NCBI RefSeq assembly: GCF_001879715.1
Contig: NZ_MNBW01000015.1
Span: forward strand, 1-64,000
Length of the DNA stretch: 64,000 nucleotides
Source: Nioella nitratireducens
Lineage (GTDB): Bacteria; Pseudomonadota; Alphaproteobacteria; Rhodobacterales; Rhodobacteraceae
Direction: 5' to 3'
Part shown: piece after piece, positions 1-9,105 of the stretch
Layout: every line of letters starts with the position of its first letter
How positions within the stretch are numbered: the first letter of the stretch is position 1
Program-made: the position numbers and the translations under genes
The notes under the pieces: generated by a model
The model's database searches: none
The model's input: only the letters and a program-made list of their open reading frames with translations
Told to the model about the DNA's origin: nothing

Positions 1-199
1 CCTCCGAACAGTGTTGAAGCTTGGTAACTCCAACCAACTCGGTCAGGATCGAATGGACAACCTGTTGAAAGCTCACACCTAGAGCGCCAATTTAGGGTGT
101 GTACCTGCGCGCTGTTGAAAGCATTTAGCTGCTCCAATTTTGCAGCGGTCTGAACGGTCTTTGGTACGGCGAGCCATGAATTCGCCCCCGGCTTCTTGC
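1..199. other. Left flank of the IS256 insertion, no supported gene
   Basis: No convincing gene is seen in these bases. Removing the IS at 200-1596 and one copy of its 9-bp target duplication joins this stretch to 1606 onward. The joined minus strand then has an open frame running toward position 79, but it has no recognisable domain and I do not call it a gene. It may be a remnant of an older element. Confidence 0.5.
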
Positions 200-1596
200 G
201 AGCTATGCGGGATTTTGGGTGATGCGGCCTGATCAGGCGGCGCGGTTTTCAGTGTCGTTTGTGGCAACACCGTCAGTGAATGTGACGCCTTTGATGACCA
301 AAGGCAACTGGTTTGCGCCCTTCAGGCGCCGCCATGTCTTGGCTGCGGCCTGAACGAGCTTGAAGACCATCAGCTTCGCCGTCTTCTGCGACAATGCTCC
401 CTTGGTGCGCACGGTCCGATGTCGGACGGTGGCGAAGACGCTCTCGATCGGGTTGCCCGTGCGCAGGTGATCCCAGTGTTCGCCCGGGAAGTCGTAGAAG
501 GCGAGAAGCGCCTCGCGGTCCTTGGTCAGGCATGTGACCGCCTTGTCGTATTTGGCTCCGTATTTCTCGGCGAAAGTGTCCATGGCGGTTTCCGCTGCGG
601 CACGTGTGTCGGCCTGCCAGATTTCCCGCAGATCGGCCTTCACCGCCGGCTGCATGGATTTCGGGAACTTGTTGAGCACGTTGGCGATCTTGTGGACCCA
701 GCATCTTTGATGGCGCGTGCCCGGGAAGACCTCGTCGAGCGCCTTCCAGAACCCCATGGCCCCGTCGCCGACCGCGATCTCGGGAGGCACCGCGAGGCCG
801 CGCGCCTTGATGTCGACCAAGAGCTCCCGCCAGCTCTGGGCACTTTCTCGCAGGCCGACCTGGAAGCCGACGAGTTCCTTCTTGCCTTCCGGTGTCGCCC
901 CGAGAATGACCAGCATGCACTCGGCCTGCGGCTCCATCCGGGCCTGCAGATACACGCCATCCGCCCAGATGTAGACGTATCGACGGGCCGAGAGGTCGCG
1001 GCGCTGCCAGCGGTCATAGTCCTGCTGCCACTCCCCGGTCAGCCGCGAGATCACGCTCGGCGACAGGTTCGGTGCATCCTTCCCCAGGAGTGCGGCCAGA
1101 GCCTCCTGGAAGTCGCCTGTCGAGATGCCGCGCAGATACAGGACCGGCAGCAGCGCATCGAGGCTACGAGAGCGGCGCGCCCATTTGGGCAGGATTGCCG
1201 AGGTGAACCGGATCTTCTGGTCAACTGGCACGTCGGTGGCGCGGTCGCGCACCTTCGGGCGCTGGACGTCGAGCGCCCCGATCCCCGTTTGGATGCTGCG
1301 CTCCGGCCCGTAACCATGTCGCACAACGCGCTGGCGGCCGTCCGGCAGGAGGTCTTCTGCGAACTCCGCAACGAAGGCGTCGGCCTCTGCCCGCAGCGCG
1401 GCAGCCAGCATGCGGCGCGCACCATCACGGGCAATCTCGGTCAGCGGGTCATCGACAGATTCAGGCTGACGAAGGGCGATGATGTCTGTAATCTTCTCCA
1501 TGGCGTATCGTTCCTCTTGGAAGTTCTGGCAGGCTTCAGCACCCGCCACGATACGCCACCCTCTCAAACCCCGTCACCCAGTTTCCTGCATAGCTC
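200..1596 (-). mobile_element. IS256-family insertion sequence with target duplication
   Basis: The element is about 1.4 kb with one transposase gene. Its ends are imperfect inverted repeats: GAGCTATGC at 200-208 is mirrored by GCATAGCTC at 1588-1596, and similarity continues inward around TGGGTGA (217-223) and its complement (1574-1580). The 9-mer GCTTCTTGC lies directly outside both ends, at 191-199 and 1597-1605. This fits the 8-9 bp target duplications known for the IS256 family. Intact ends, intact transposase and a perfect duplication indicate a fairly recent insertion. Confidence 0.88.
233..1501 (-). CDS. IS256-family (mutator-type) transposase
   Basis: This 422-residue DDE transposase moves the surrounding insertion sequence. 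The likely triad is D181 (in WADGVYL), D246 (in AVGDGAMG) and E353 (in GNPIESVF), with the family CWVH motif near 267-270 between the second Asp and the Glu. The length is normal for the family. I start at the ATG at 1501 because AGAGGAACG lies just upstream; the reading frame stays open further upstream to 1567, but that part has no family similarity. The gene is intact and should be functional. Confidence 0.93.
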   Translation of the reverse strand: MEKITDIIALRQPESVDDPLTEIARDGARRMLAAALRAEADAFVAEFAEDLLPDGRQRVVRHGYGPERSIQTGIGALDVQRPKVRDRATDVPVDQKIRFTSAILPKWARRSRSLDALLPVLYLRGISTGDFQEALAALLGKDAPNLSPSVISRLTGEWQQDYDRWQRRDLSARRYVYIWADGVYLQARMEPQAECMLVILGATPEGKKELVGFQVGLRESAQSWRELLVDIKARGLAVPPEIAVGDGAMGFWKALDEVFPGTRHQRCWVHKIANVLNKFPKSMQPAVKADLREIWQADTRAAAETAMDTFAEKYGAKYDKAVTCLTKDREALLAFYDFPGEHWDHLRTGNPIESVFATVRHRTVRTKGALSQKTAKLMVFKLVQAAAKTWRRLKGANQLPLVIKGVTFTDGVATNDTENRAA

Positions 1597-1605
1597 GCTT
1601 CTTGC

Positions 1606-2459
1606 AGCGACCAGAATGAGTGACCGGTTCTCCCGCTGCACTGCGGCACAAGCATTTTTGCTCGTGCAACATTTTTCACGCTGCGAGCGCGCGCAGCGAA
1701 AACTAAAGACTTCTGCAATGGGCTCGTTTGAGACCTTCGCGGCATCCCGCCTTAACGTCGGCAATGGCGTGAAAGGGCGTCTGTGCGCAGATGTTTTGGT
1801 CATCCCCATAATGTAGAGATCTCAAGAGTCTTATCGTCCGGGAAGTTTTGCTGTAACGTTCGATCGTCGCGTGAACGGGGACTCTGAGTTGAAACAACCT
1901 TCAGATCGTAAACAGGCCTGCGACAAAGTCGATCTGTCCAAGGTCCATTCCTCCGACAGCCGATCTCGGGTCGCTCTGAGTGTTGCCGATATGCCTAGAG
2001 ACCTAGGCGAGCTGCTGGATAGGGGCCTTGAGGACCATTTCCGTGACCGCTGACATGAAATCTCATTATGCCTGGTTTCGGTCCAAGGTGGAGGAGGCGC
2101 TGAATGACCAGCAGGCCGCGACACCTCATTCCAACGTAATGAATCTTGTGCAGGCGGTGATTGATGAGAAGCGCCGCCAACAGTCTTGAACAGTGCGTTC
2201 TGGTCTTACCTGGTACCTTCGTGCGTTTCGGGGTGTTTTGGTGGGTTGCCGCCGCTTCTTCTGTCAAAAAAAGTGTTTGCCGATCGGCTGCGTGACTTAG
2301 CCTTTGATTCGGACAAGGGCGGGTCGCGCTCGTAATCTGAAATTCTGCACTCACTCTCGTTGCCCAACCTCCGTCATAGCTTTCGGCGGAAACCCCAAAA
2401 AGTGTAGAGCGGGCTTTTTGTCCTTTGGAACTCAGACCCTGATCCAAAGGAAAATCCCC
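1606..2459. other. Mostly non-coding stretch before the plasmid block
   Basis: Apart from the 44-codon ORF at 2055-2189, no supported gene is seen. A frame at 1871-2053 encodes 60 residues, ends directly before the small ORF and has no recognisable domain. Bases 1606-1800 were contiguous with 1-199 before the IS256 insertion. Bases 2190-2459 form the leader of the large gene at 2460, with a ribosome binding site (AAAGGA) near 2448. No terminator or repeat is obvious. Confidence 0.45.
2055..2189 (+). CDS. Small antitoxin-like protein, orphan
   Basis: This is a 44-residue ORF too short for most gene callers. Its pattern (Y-A-W-F-R, K-V-x-E-A-L, then P-H-x-x-V-M and a charged C-terminus) resembles short RelB-type antitoxins or 'stability determinant' proteins of alphaproteobacterial plasmids. 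It overlaps no other gene; its ATG follows the stop of an unassigned frame by one base. No RelE/ParE-like toxin follows, so it may be the remnant of a plasmid addiction module. The assignment rests on motif resemblance from memory. Confidence 0.4.
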   Translation: MKSHYAWFRSKVEEALNDQQAATPHSNVMNLVQAVIDEKRRQQS

Positions 2460-5400
2460 ATGTCCAAACCCAGAACGGCCAACCCGGCTCTCGCAATCTC
2501 CGAAGCCGATCTCGCCTCTGCGCTAGCGCTTATCGGCACAGAGATCCACCACCAACCCCTGCGCAGCTCAGCGCTCGCGCGCGTCATGCGCGAGACGTTT
2601 CATGGCAGCGATGCCGGCGGTGCCTGGGACTGGCGTATGGCATATGACCTGATGCAGGCCGCGGCTGTCCAGGTGCTGCTGCGTGGGGACGGCGTGGCAG
2701 GTGATGTCGCCGCTGCAAAGCTGCTTGCCTCGCGGCTGCTGACGGAAACCCGCCGCTCCGAGCAGCAGATCCGGCTACAGCAGTTTTCCACGCCGCTGCC
2801 AATTGCGGCGCTGGTCTTGCGGGCCACGGCGATCCGCAAGGGCGAGACCGTTCTGGAGCCCTCGGCTGGCACCGGTGCCCTGGCCGCTTTCGCCGCCCGG
2901 GCCGGTGCCACGCTTTTGCTCAATGACATCGACCCCTTTCGCCAGCGTCTCCTGCGCGCGGTTTTCGGCGGCGAGGTCACAGGCCATGACGGCGAGCATA
3001 TCGATGATCTGCTGCAGACCCCGGTTCTACCCGACGTCGTGGTGATGAACCCGCCCTTCGCTTCCTCGGTCGACCGCTCCCGGGACAGGCACATCGCTGC
3101 CAAACATCTTATCGCGGCTGCAAAGCGCCTGGCACCAGGTGGGCGGCTGGTGGCGATCATGCCGCCGGGATTCACACCCGAACGCGATGCCGCGCATTGG
3201 TCACGCGCCTGCGGTCTCCTGACGCCGCGCTTGGCGTTGACGATGCCGGGGCAGGTCTACCGCAAGCTCGGCACATCTGTCGAAACCCAGCTGATGGTCT
3301 TCGACAAGGTGCAGGAGGACGGCGAAATGATCCGCGTCCCTGTGCGGGATCTGGATGAAGCCTTGGCATATGTCGATGCCGTGGCCGCAACACGGACCGA
3401 GATGCGCCCGGCCCAACGGGTTGAAGCGATCCCTCACGGGCGGCCGGTTCGTCCAGTAGCTGCCCCACGCAAGACCGCCGGTGCGCCTTTCGCCGCCTCC
3501 AAACCCCGCGCCAATGCTGCCATCCCGCTCAGCTTCACAAGCTTCGATGTCCCGCGCGACAACACGCCTGTCTCGGACATCTATGCGCGCTACCGTCCGC
3601 AGCGGATCGAGATCGCGGGTGCGCAGGAACATCCCACGCCGCTGGTCGAGAGCATCGCCATGGCCTCTGTCGCGCCGCCGGTGCCCTCAGGCGCGGCCAG
3701 TGCGGAATTGCGCCTGCCCGCACGGTTGATCGAGGAGGGACATCTCTCCGAGGCGCAGCTGGAAACCATCATCATGGCGCATGACGCCCATCGGCGCGAC
3801 CTGCCCGGTCGGTTCGCGATCGATGACGACCAGACCAAGCTGACGCGCGCCGATGATGACCCGGATGCACGAGCCTATCGCCTTGGCTATTTCCTCGGCG
3901 ACGGCACCGGTTGCGGCAAGGGGCGCGAATGCGCGGGCCTCATCCTTGTCAACTGGCTGGCCGGACGCAGAAAGGCGATCTGGGTCTCCAAATCCGCCAC
4001 GCTCATCGAGGACGCGATCCGCGACTGGACTGATCTCGGCGGCTCGCCAGCCGACATTCAGCCGCTCTCAAAATGGAAACCCGACCAGCCCATCCCGATG
4101 GGCAACGGGATCCTCTTCGTGACCTACGCCACGCTGCGGTCCGCGGGCAAATGCGGCACCACACGGCTGAGCCAGATCCTCGACTGGATGGGCGAAGACT
4201 TCGACGGCGTGCTGGCTTTTGATGAGGCCCATGCCATGCAGAATGCGGCGGGGTCTGAGCAGGGCAGGGGGGTCAAACCCTCCCAGCAGGGCCTTGCTGG
4301 CCTCCGGCTGCAACTGGCAGCACCCCGCGCTCGCGTCTTCTACATCTCGGCCACGGGTGCGACGAGCGTCCACAACCTCGCCTATGCCGCGCGGCTGGGG
4401 CTCTGGGGGCAGGGCCCCGAATACCCTTTCCCGAGCCGCGAGAGCTTTGTGTCGGCGATGGAAGCCGGCGGTGTCGCCGCCATGGAGGTGGTCGCGCGCG
4501 ATCTAAAGACGCTCGGGCTTTACACAGCGCGTGCCCTCAGCTTCGACGGTGTTGAATACGATGTGCTGGAACACGCGCTGACCCCGGCCCAGATCGAGGT
4601 CTATGACGCCTACGCCGGAGCGTTTCGCACCATCCACCACAATCTCGAAGCCGCGCTGATAGCGACCGGCGTCAACGACTCCTCGGGAGAGACCAATGCC
4701 TCGGCCGCACGCGCCTCGGCCAAGTCCCGCTTCGAAAGCACGAAACAGCGCTTCTTCAACCATCTCCTGTTGGGCATGAAGGCCCCGACCATCATCCGCG
4801 CAATCAAGGACGATCTGGCGGCGGGCAAGGCTTGCGTCATCCAGGTGGTCTCGACGGGTGAGAGCCTGTTGAAGCGTCGGCTTGAGACGATGGACCCGGA
4901 GGATGAACTCGTCGAGGGTGCCTTGACGCCGCGCGACTACGTGCTGGGCTACCTCGAACAGGCTTTCCCGATCCATGCCCAAAAGCTCGTGGAGATCGAC
5001 GGCAATATGGTGGCAGAACCTTTGCGGGATGAGACTGGGGTGCTGGTCGTCTCGCGCGAAGCGCTCGCTTTGCGTGATGCGGCGATGATGGAGTTGATGA
5101 CGCTGGCGCCGATCCCCTCTGCGCTCGACCAGATCCTCTGGGCCTTTGGCGACGAGGCCGTTGCTGAAGTCACGGGGCGGTCCGTCCGCCCTTTGAAGGC
5201 CGAGGATGGTCATCTCTTCATCGAGAAGCGCTCCGCCAGCAGCAATTCCTCCGAGACCCAAGCCTTCATGGACGGCGAGAAGGATATCCTTATCTTCTCC
5301 GATGCGGGCGGCACGGGACGGTCCTATCACGCGGCGCAAACGGCGAAGAACCAGAAACGGCGGCGACACTACCTGCTGGAGCCCGGCTGGCGCGCGGATG

Positions 5401-6722
5401 CGGCCATCCAGGGGCTGGGCCGTACGCATCGCTCAGCTCAGGTCAGCGCGCCCTTCTTCCGCGTCTGCACCTCGGATGTGCATGGCGAGAAACGCTTCAC
5501 GTCAACTATAGCCAAACGCCTCGACCAGCTGGGGGCCCTGACCAAGGGTCAGCGCGAGACCGGCTCGCAGGGCATGTTCCGCGAGGAGGACAATCTCGAA
5601 AGCCCGATCGCGCGGGCGGCACTGCGTGGGTATTTCGCCGATCTTGCCGCCGGGCGCGCTGAGGCGATGAGCTACGAGAGCTTCACCGACTGGACGGCCC
5701 TGCGGCTGATCGACAAGGACGGGGTGCTCCTTGAGGAGCTTCCCCCGATCCAGCGGTTTCTCAACCGGGTGCTTGCCCTGCCCATCCACATGCAGAACGC
5801 GCTCTTTGCGGAATTCATGAGGCGGATCGCTGATCAGTCTGAGCGGGCGCGGGCGGCGGGCACGCTCGATCTCGGCGTCGAAACCCTGCGTGGCGAAAAG
5901 ATCGAACAGGTCTCCACAGAGGATCTCTGGACCTGCCCGAAATCCGGCGCCGTGACGCGGATCATCGGGCTCGAGGTGACGGACCCAGTCCATGTCCTGG
6001 GCGCCGAAGAGGCCATAGCGCGCAATCCGGACAAGCTGCCGATGGTTAATCGCGCCTCCGGTCGCACGGCGCTCATCTCGGCGCGCCCTATGCAGATGTA
6101 TGACGAGGACATTGTCACGCTGATGCGCAAGGTGGTGAGGCCAAACGGGTCCAGCTATCTGGAGGAGACGCGGTTTGAGTCTTCTGCCTGGGAAGACATC
6201 GGAAGGCCCGAGTTTGCAAGGCTTTGGGATGCCGAGGCAGCGTCCCTGCCAAAAACCACCACGACCAAGCTCTACCTGCTGACCGGGCTGCTGCTGCCCA
6301 TTTGGAAGGACATTCCGACCACCAATGAGCGCATCTACCGGGTCACGCCCGATGGGGCGACCGCCATGATCGGGCGCACGCTGAGCGAGGAAGGGGCGGC
6401 CGCGCTGCGCGCCCGCTTCCTCGTCTCCAACCCGCAAACACCGCAGGAGATGTTGACCGCCGCCCTCGGCACCACCGCGCCTGTCGATCTGGGACGGGGT
6501 CTCACCCTGACCCGTCGCCGTGTCGCAGGCGAGATGCGCCTTGAGTTGTGCGGCGTGGACAGGGGCATGATTGATGGCCTCAAGGCCCTCGGCTGCTTCA
6601 CCGAGATCATCGCCTTCCAGCTACGGGTGTTCCTGCCGCATGGGGACGGGATCGACACGGGAAGCATTCTGGCTCGGATCGTCGGGCAGGGAACCACCAA
6701 AGCGGCAGAACAAGCCGCCTGA
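2460..6722 (+). CDS. Fused DNA methyltransferase / strawberry-notch-type helicase
   Basis: This large cytoplasmic protein (1420 residues) probably acts on DNA. The N-terminal part (about 100-300) is a class I SAM-dependent methyltransferase with EPSAGTGAL as SAM-binding loop and NPPF as catalytic motif of N6-adenine or N4-cytosine methylases. The middle and C-terminal parts are a superfamily 2 helicase of strawberry-notch type, with a Walker A-like GTGCGKG, a DEAH box (DEAHAM), and a helicase C lobe containing SDAGGTGRSYHA and GLGRTHRS. This layout recalls phage P1 DarB, an anti-restriction methyltransferase-helicase, and is common on alphaproteobacterial plasmids. The ATG at 2460 is chosen because AAAGGA precedes it. 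It heads a run of small plasmid genes. A role in protecting or maintaining plasmid DNA is inference. Confidence 0.82.
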   Translation: MSKPRTANPALAISEADLASALALIGTEIHHQPLRSSALARVMRETFHGSDAGGAWDWRMAYDLMQAAAVQVLLRGDGVAGDVAAAKLLASRLLTETRRSEQQIRLQQFSTPLPIAALVLRATAIRKGETVLEPSAGTGALAAFAARAGATLLLNDIDPFRQRLLRAVFGGEVTGHDGEHIDDLLQTPVLPDVVVMNPPFASSVDRSRDRHIAAKHLIAAAKRLAPGGRLVAIMPPGFTPERDAAHWSRACGLLTPRLALTMPGQVYRKLGTSVETQLMVFDKVQEDGEMIRVPVRDLDEALAYVDAVAATRTEMRPAQRVEAIPHGRPVRPVAAPRKTAGAPFAASKPRANAAIPLSFTSFDVPRDNTPVSDIYARYRPQRIEIAGAQEHPTPLVESIAMASVAPPVPSGAASAELRLPARLIEEGHLSEAQLETIIMAHDAHRRDLPGRFAIDDDQTKLTRADDDPDARAYRLGYFLGDGTGCGKGRECAGLILVNWLAGRRKAIWVSKSATLIEDAIRDWTDLGGSPADIQPLSKWKPDQPIPMGNGILFVTYATLRSAGKCGTTRLSQILDWMGEDFDGVLAFDEAHAMQNAAGSEQGRGVKPSQQGLAGLRLQLAAPRARVFYISATGATSVHNLAYAARLGLWGQGPEYPFPSRESFVSAMEAGGVAAMEVVARDLKTLGLYTARALSFDGVEYDVLEHALTPAQIEVYDAYAGAFRTIHHNLEAALIATGVNDSSGETNASAARASAKSRFESTKQRFFNHLLLGMKAPTIIRAIKDDLAAGKACVIQVVSTGESLLKRRLETMDPEDELVEGALTPRDYVLGYLEQAFPIHAQKLVEIDGNMVAEPLRDETGVLVVSREALALRDAAMMELMTLAPIPSALDQILWAFGDEAVAEVTGRSVRPLKAEDGHLFIEKRSASSNSSETQAFMDGEKDILIFSDAGGTGRSYHAAQTAKNQKRRRHYLLEPGWRADAAIQGLGRTHRSAQVSAPFFRVCTSDVHGEKRFTSTIAKRLDQLGALTKGQRETGSQGMFREEDNLESPIARAALRGYFADLAAGRAEAMSYESFTDWTALRLIDKDGVLLEELPPIQRFLNRVLALPIHMQNALFAEFMRRIADQSERARAAGTLDLGVETLRGEKIEQVSTEDLWTCPKSGAVTRIIGLEVTDPVHVLGAEEAIARNPDKLPMVNRASGRTALISARPMQMYDEDIVTLMRKVVRPNGSSYLEETRFESSAWEDIGRPEFARLWDAEAASLPKTTTTKLYLLTGLLLPIWKDIPTTNERIYRVTPDGATAMIGRTLSEEGAAALRARFLVSNPQTPQEMLTAALGTTAPVDLGRGLTLTRRRVAGEMRLELCGVDRGMIDGLKALGCFTEIIAFQLRVFLPHGDGIDTGSILARIVGQGTTKAAEQAA

Positions 6723-6844
6723 AAAGTCAAAGCGGGCTTCCGGTCGGGCGTCGCGGATCTGGGTTTCACCAGTCTGCGCTTTCCGGGCGCGCGCAGACCA
6801 ATGCCACGCCCGGCCCCCCCAACTTCAGACAAGAGGACAGACCC

Positions 6845-7231
6845 ATGACCAATCCCCAGATCGATTATGCCGTAATGGCGGCTCAGTGGCGCGCGGAGCG
6901 TGAAACCACCTTGAAGGCATCCCGAGTGGAGCTGCTCGCGCAACTACGTGCGCTTGGCATCAACGAGGTCGCTGCCGAATACGAAGGCTATGGCGACTCC
7001 GGCAATGTCGAGGATGTGACGGTGCAGCCTGCAGAGATCCAACTGCCGGAGCCGCTTGCCACAGAGGTTGGCGACTTCGCCTGGTCGCTCGCCTATCACC
7101 ATCACCCGGGGTTCGAAAACAACGAGGGCGGCTACGGCACGCTGACATGGGACATAGCACTAGACAGCATCATCCTCGATCACGCGGACCGCTATGTCGA
7201 ATGCTCGCACAGCTATGTCGAGGGGCTGTGA
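6845..7231 (+). CDS. Hypothetical protein, DUF6878-like
   Basis: This 128-residue soluble acidic protein has no signal peptide or membrane segment. The central GYGDSGNVEDV and later NNEGGYGTLTWD match what I remember of the DUF6878 family, found in plasmid and phage-like blocks of alphaproteobacteria; its function is unknown. The ATG at 6845 is preceded by GAGGACAG. The stop codon almost touches the next start at 7233, so the two are probably co-translated. It lies 120 bp downstream of the helicase fusion, probably in the same transcription unit. Confidence 0.65.
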   Translation: MTNPQIDYAVMAAQWRAERETTLKASRVELLAQLRALGINEVAAEYEGYGDSGNVEDVTVQPAEIQLPEPLATEVGDFAWSLAYHHHPGFENNEGGYGTLTWDIALDSIILDHADRYVECSHSYVEGL

Positions 7232-7232
7232 G

Positions 7233-7694
7233 ATGGCCCATCCGCTTCATCATGCTGAAAGCTCTGCCCAGAAATTCGGCGGGGTGCCATCTGACTATCA
7301 GTCTGTGCACGATTGGTTTGACGCCTCGAAAGAGCACCTCGCGCTCTTCACGCACCGAGCCATGCGCCACCATGCACAAGGCCTGTTCGAGGCCGAACGT
7401 GTCTTCGGCTTGACCCTGACCAATAGCGCGGGTCGGGACATACCCGTGCGCTGGATCGGCGAGCAGCATATCCGCGAAGACTGTCAGGGCCGTATCCCGA
7501 GCATGGCGGACTGGCTGCGACGGATCCAGCCCGAGCCATGGATGGCCAATGGCCATATCGACCGGCATTCTGGCGATGAGCCCTGCGGCGACCGAAGGGT
7601 CGCCTGGGCCTCCGAGGTTGCCGCCGGACGAACGGTTCTTGGCCTGAAAGATTGGATGGCGGCGCGCGCGACGCGGGCCACGCAAAGCGCCTGA
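7233..7694 (+). CDS. Hypothetical protein, DUF6915-like
   Basis: This 153-residue protein is rich in His and Trp in its first half. HHAESSAQKFGG near the N-terminus, HRAMRHHAQG in the middle and WIGEQHIREDCQGRIPS resemble the DUF6915 family of plasmid accessory proteins; no activity is known. The ATG at 7233 is preferred over an upstream in-frame ATG because it sits one base after the previous stop and aligns with the family start. The C-terminal ~40 residues look poorly conserved. Confidence 0.65.
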   Translation: MAHPLHHAESSAQKFGGVPSDYQSVHDWFDASKEHLALFTHRAMRHHAQGLFEAERVFGLTLTNSAGRDIPVRWIGEQHIREDCQGRIPSMADWLRRIQPEPWMANGHIDRHSGDEPCGDRRVAWASEVAAGRTVLGLKDWMAARATRATQSA

Positions 7695-7730
7695 CAGCTC
7701 TCGGCCGTTTGCCAAACGAATACTGTATGG

Positions 7731-7754
7731 AAGCCCGGTTGGAAGATCGGGCTT
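7731..7754 (+). terminator. Possible hairpin between small plasmid genes
   Basis: AAGCCCG (7731-7737) and CGGGCTT (7748-7754) form a perfect 7-bp stem with a 10-nt loop, 37 bases after the previous stop. There is no long T-run, so it may only attenuate transcription or protect the upstream mRNA. Confidence 0.4.
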
Positions 7755-7794
7755 CTTGCGTCGTTTCCCCACCATTCTTCTTGAGGAGGATCGC

Positions 7795-8097
7795 ATGACA
7801 CTCAATGATATCAAGGCGGCCGTCGATGCGGGCCAGACCGTGCATTGGGCCAATACCGGCTACATTGTCCACAAGGACAGGCTCGGTCAGTACCTGATCA
7901 CCTATCAGCCGAACGGTAGCTGCATCGGCCTGACCGACCGGAGCGGGCACCGGTTGAACGGAAAAGAAACGGAGTTCTTCATCGCGCGATCGAAGGACAG
8001 CGCGGAAAATCCGGGCAGCCAATCAAGACAAGACGGGCAGGGGAGGGGCGCAGCACCCGGAGGCGCGGTTGCACACCCACTCGGAGGGCGGCCCTGA
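7795..8097 (+). CDS. Small hypothetical plasmid protein
   Basis: This protein has 100 residues. The first ~65 look globular (MTLNDIKAAVDAG, YIVHKDRLGQY), and the tail from about residue 70 is low complexity and rich in Gly, Gln and Arg. I do not recognise a family. The ATG at 7795 is chosen for the strong GAGGAGG upstream. It sits between the DUF6915-like and DUF736-like genes and is likely part of the same accessory block. Confidence 0.6.
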   Translation: MTLNDIKAAVDAGQTVHWANTGYIVHKDRLGQYLITYQPNGSCIGLTDRSGHRLNGKETEFFIARSKDSAENPGSQSRQDGQGRGAAPGGAVAHPLGGRP

Positions 8098-8221
8098 CCC
8101 GCGGGCGGGGCTGAAAGGAAAGCAGGCTTTCTGATTTGTGATCCCACGAGGGGTCGAGAAAGCAATCCCGGATGCGCTGGCAAGGACGTCAGACACCGGC
8201 CAATCCAAAAGGAACCATCCC

Positions 8222-8950
8222 ATGTTCGCAGGAACCATCACCCGCAATGTCGAGACCGCAGCCGCTCAGTACACCGGCATGATCCACTCGACGCGCTTTG
8301 ACATCGCCATCCAGCTTGAAACCCGCCCGAAGATGTCCGCGCGCAGCCCGGATTTTGACGTGACGGCGATCAACAAATCAGGCCGCAAGGTGCGCATCGG
8401 CACGGCCTGGAACGAGACCGGCAATATCAGCGGCAACCCCTACATCTCGATGCAGATCGATGTCGGCTTGGGCCCGTTCCGGGTCAACGCGGTCCAGACG
8501 AAAGAGGCGCGCGCGGCCCAGAGCAGCGAGTTCGAGATCATCCCGCTGGTCTCGAACGGCCTGATGAAATCCGGCTCGATCTCAGGCGAGCTCACCGCCA
8601 TGGACGCCGACAACGCGTTCACCGGCTACATCGCCAACATGATGTTCGATCTGGAGTTCATGCTGATCGAGAACAGCTACAAATCCGAGGAGACCCACCC
8701 GGATTACCGGATCGAGGTCAGCTCGCCCCGGGGTAAACCAATCCGCGTCGGCTCGGCGTGGATGGCCAAAAGCAGCCGCACGGGCAATGACTACCTGTCG
8801 CTGCTGATCAACACGCCCGATGGCGACCTGCGCGTCAACGCCGTGCAGAACGAAGAACAGCGCGGCGGGCAGACCTTCTCGATCATCCCGTTCATCGACA
8901 GCGGTGAGCAGCCGCAGGACGCGGGCGCGGGGCTCTCCTTGGTCGCCTAA
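8222..8950 (+). CDS. Protein with two DUF736-like units
   Basis: This 242-residue soluble protein seems built from two related units, about residues 1-120 and 125-235. Each carries the pattern of a 'D-(Y/F)xV/IxxxxxxG(R/K)...RIG-(T/S)AW...G-N-x-Y-(I/L)S' stretch followed by 'R-V-N-A-V-Q'. Those are hallmarks of DUF736, a small family ubiquitous on alphaproteobacterial conjugative plasmids; function unknown. Single-unit DUF736 proteins are about 100 residues, so this is probably an internal duplication. The start at 8222 follows AAAGGAACC. A strong terminator follows at 8981. Confidence 0.7.
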   Translation: MFAGTITRNVETAAAQYTGMIHSTRFDIAIQLETRPKMSARSPDFDVTAINKSGRKVRIGTAWNETGNISGNPYISMQIDVGLGPFRVNAVQTKEARAAQSSEFEIIPLVSNGLMKSGSISGELTAMDADNAFTGYIANMMFDLEFMLIENSYKSEETHPDYRIEVSSPRGKPIRVGSAWMAKSSRTGNDYLSLLINTPDGDLRVNAVQNEEQRGGQTFSIIPFIDSGEQPQDAGAGLSLVA

Positions 8951-8980
8951 TCGGCGCGCGAGGGGAGACGATCTGAATCG

Positions 8981-9014
8981 AAAGGGGAGCCGTGGGATCA
9001 CGGTTCCCCTTTTT
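8981..9014 (+). terminator. Rho-independent terminator after the DUF736-like gene
   Basis: AAAGGGGAGCCGTG (8981-8994) pairs with CACGGTTCCCCTTT (8999-9012; one G-T pair) around a 4-base loop, and a run of T follows. It probably ends the transcript of the accessory genes that start at 2460. Confidence 0.8.
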
Positions 9015-9105
9015 CCATGTCCGTTTGCGTAAAGGACGTCACCCGCTTGCGATCTGGTGTAAATGCGATACAATAATATATTAACGCAATATCGAGGGCG
9101 AGCGC

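Noticed and set aside
1564-1809. Small minus-strand frames beside the IS256 element
   Set aside because: No ribosome binding site or recognisable domain. The frame runs across the IS insertion point.
419-1816. Long plus-strand open frame (465 codons)
   Set aside because: It is antisense to the IS256 transposase, whose motifs and start signal are clear. High GC makes antisense frames common.
2190-2300. A toxin gene following the antitoxin-like ORF
   Set aside because: No RelE/ParE-like frame is present in either strand here.
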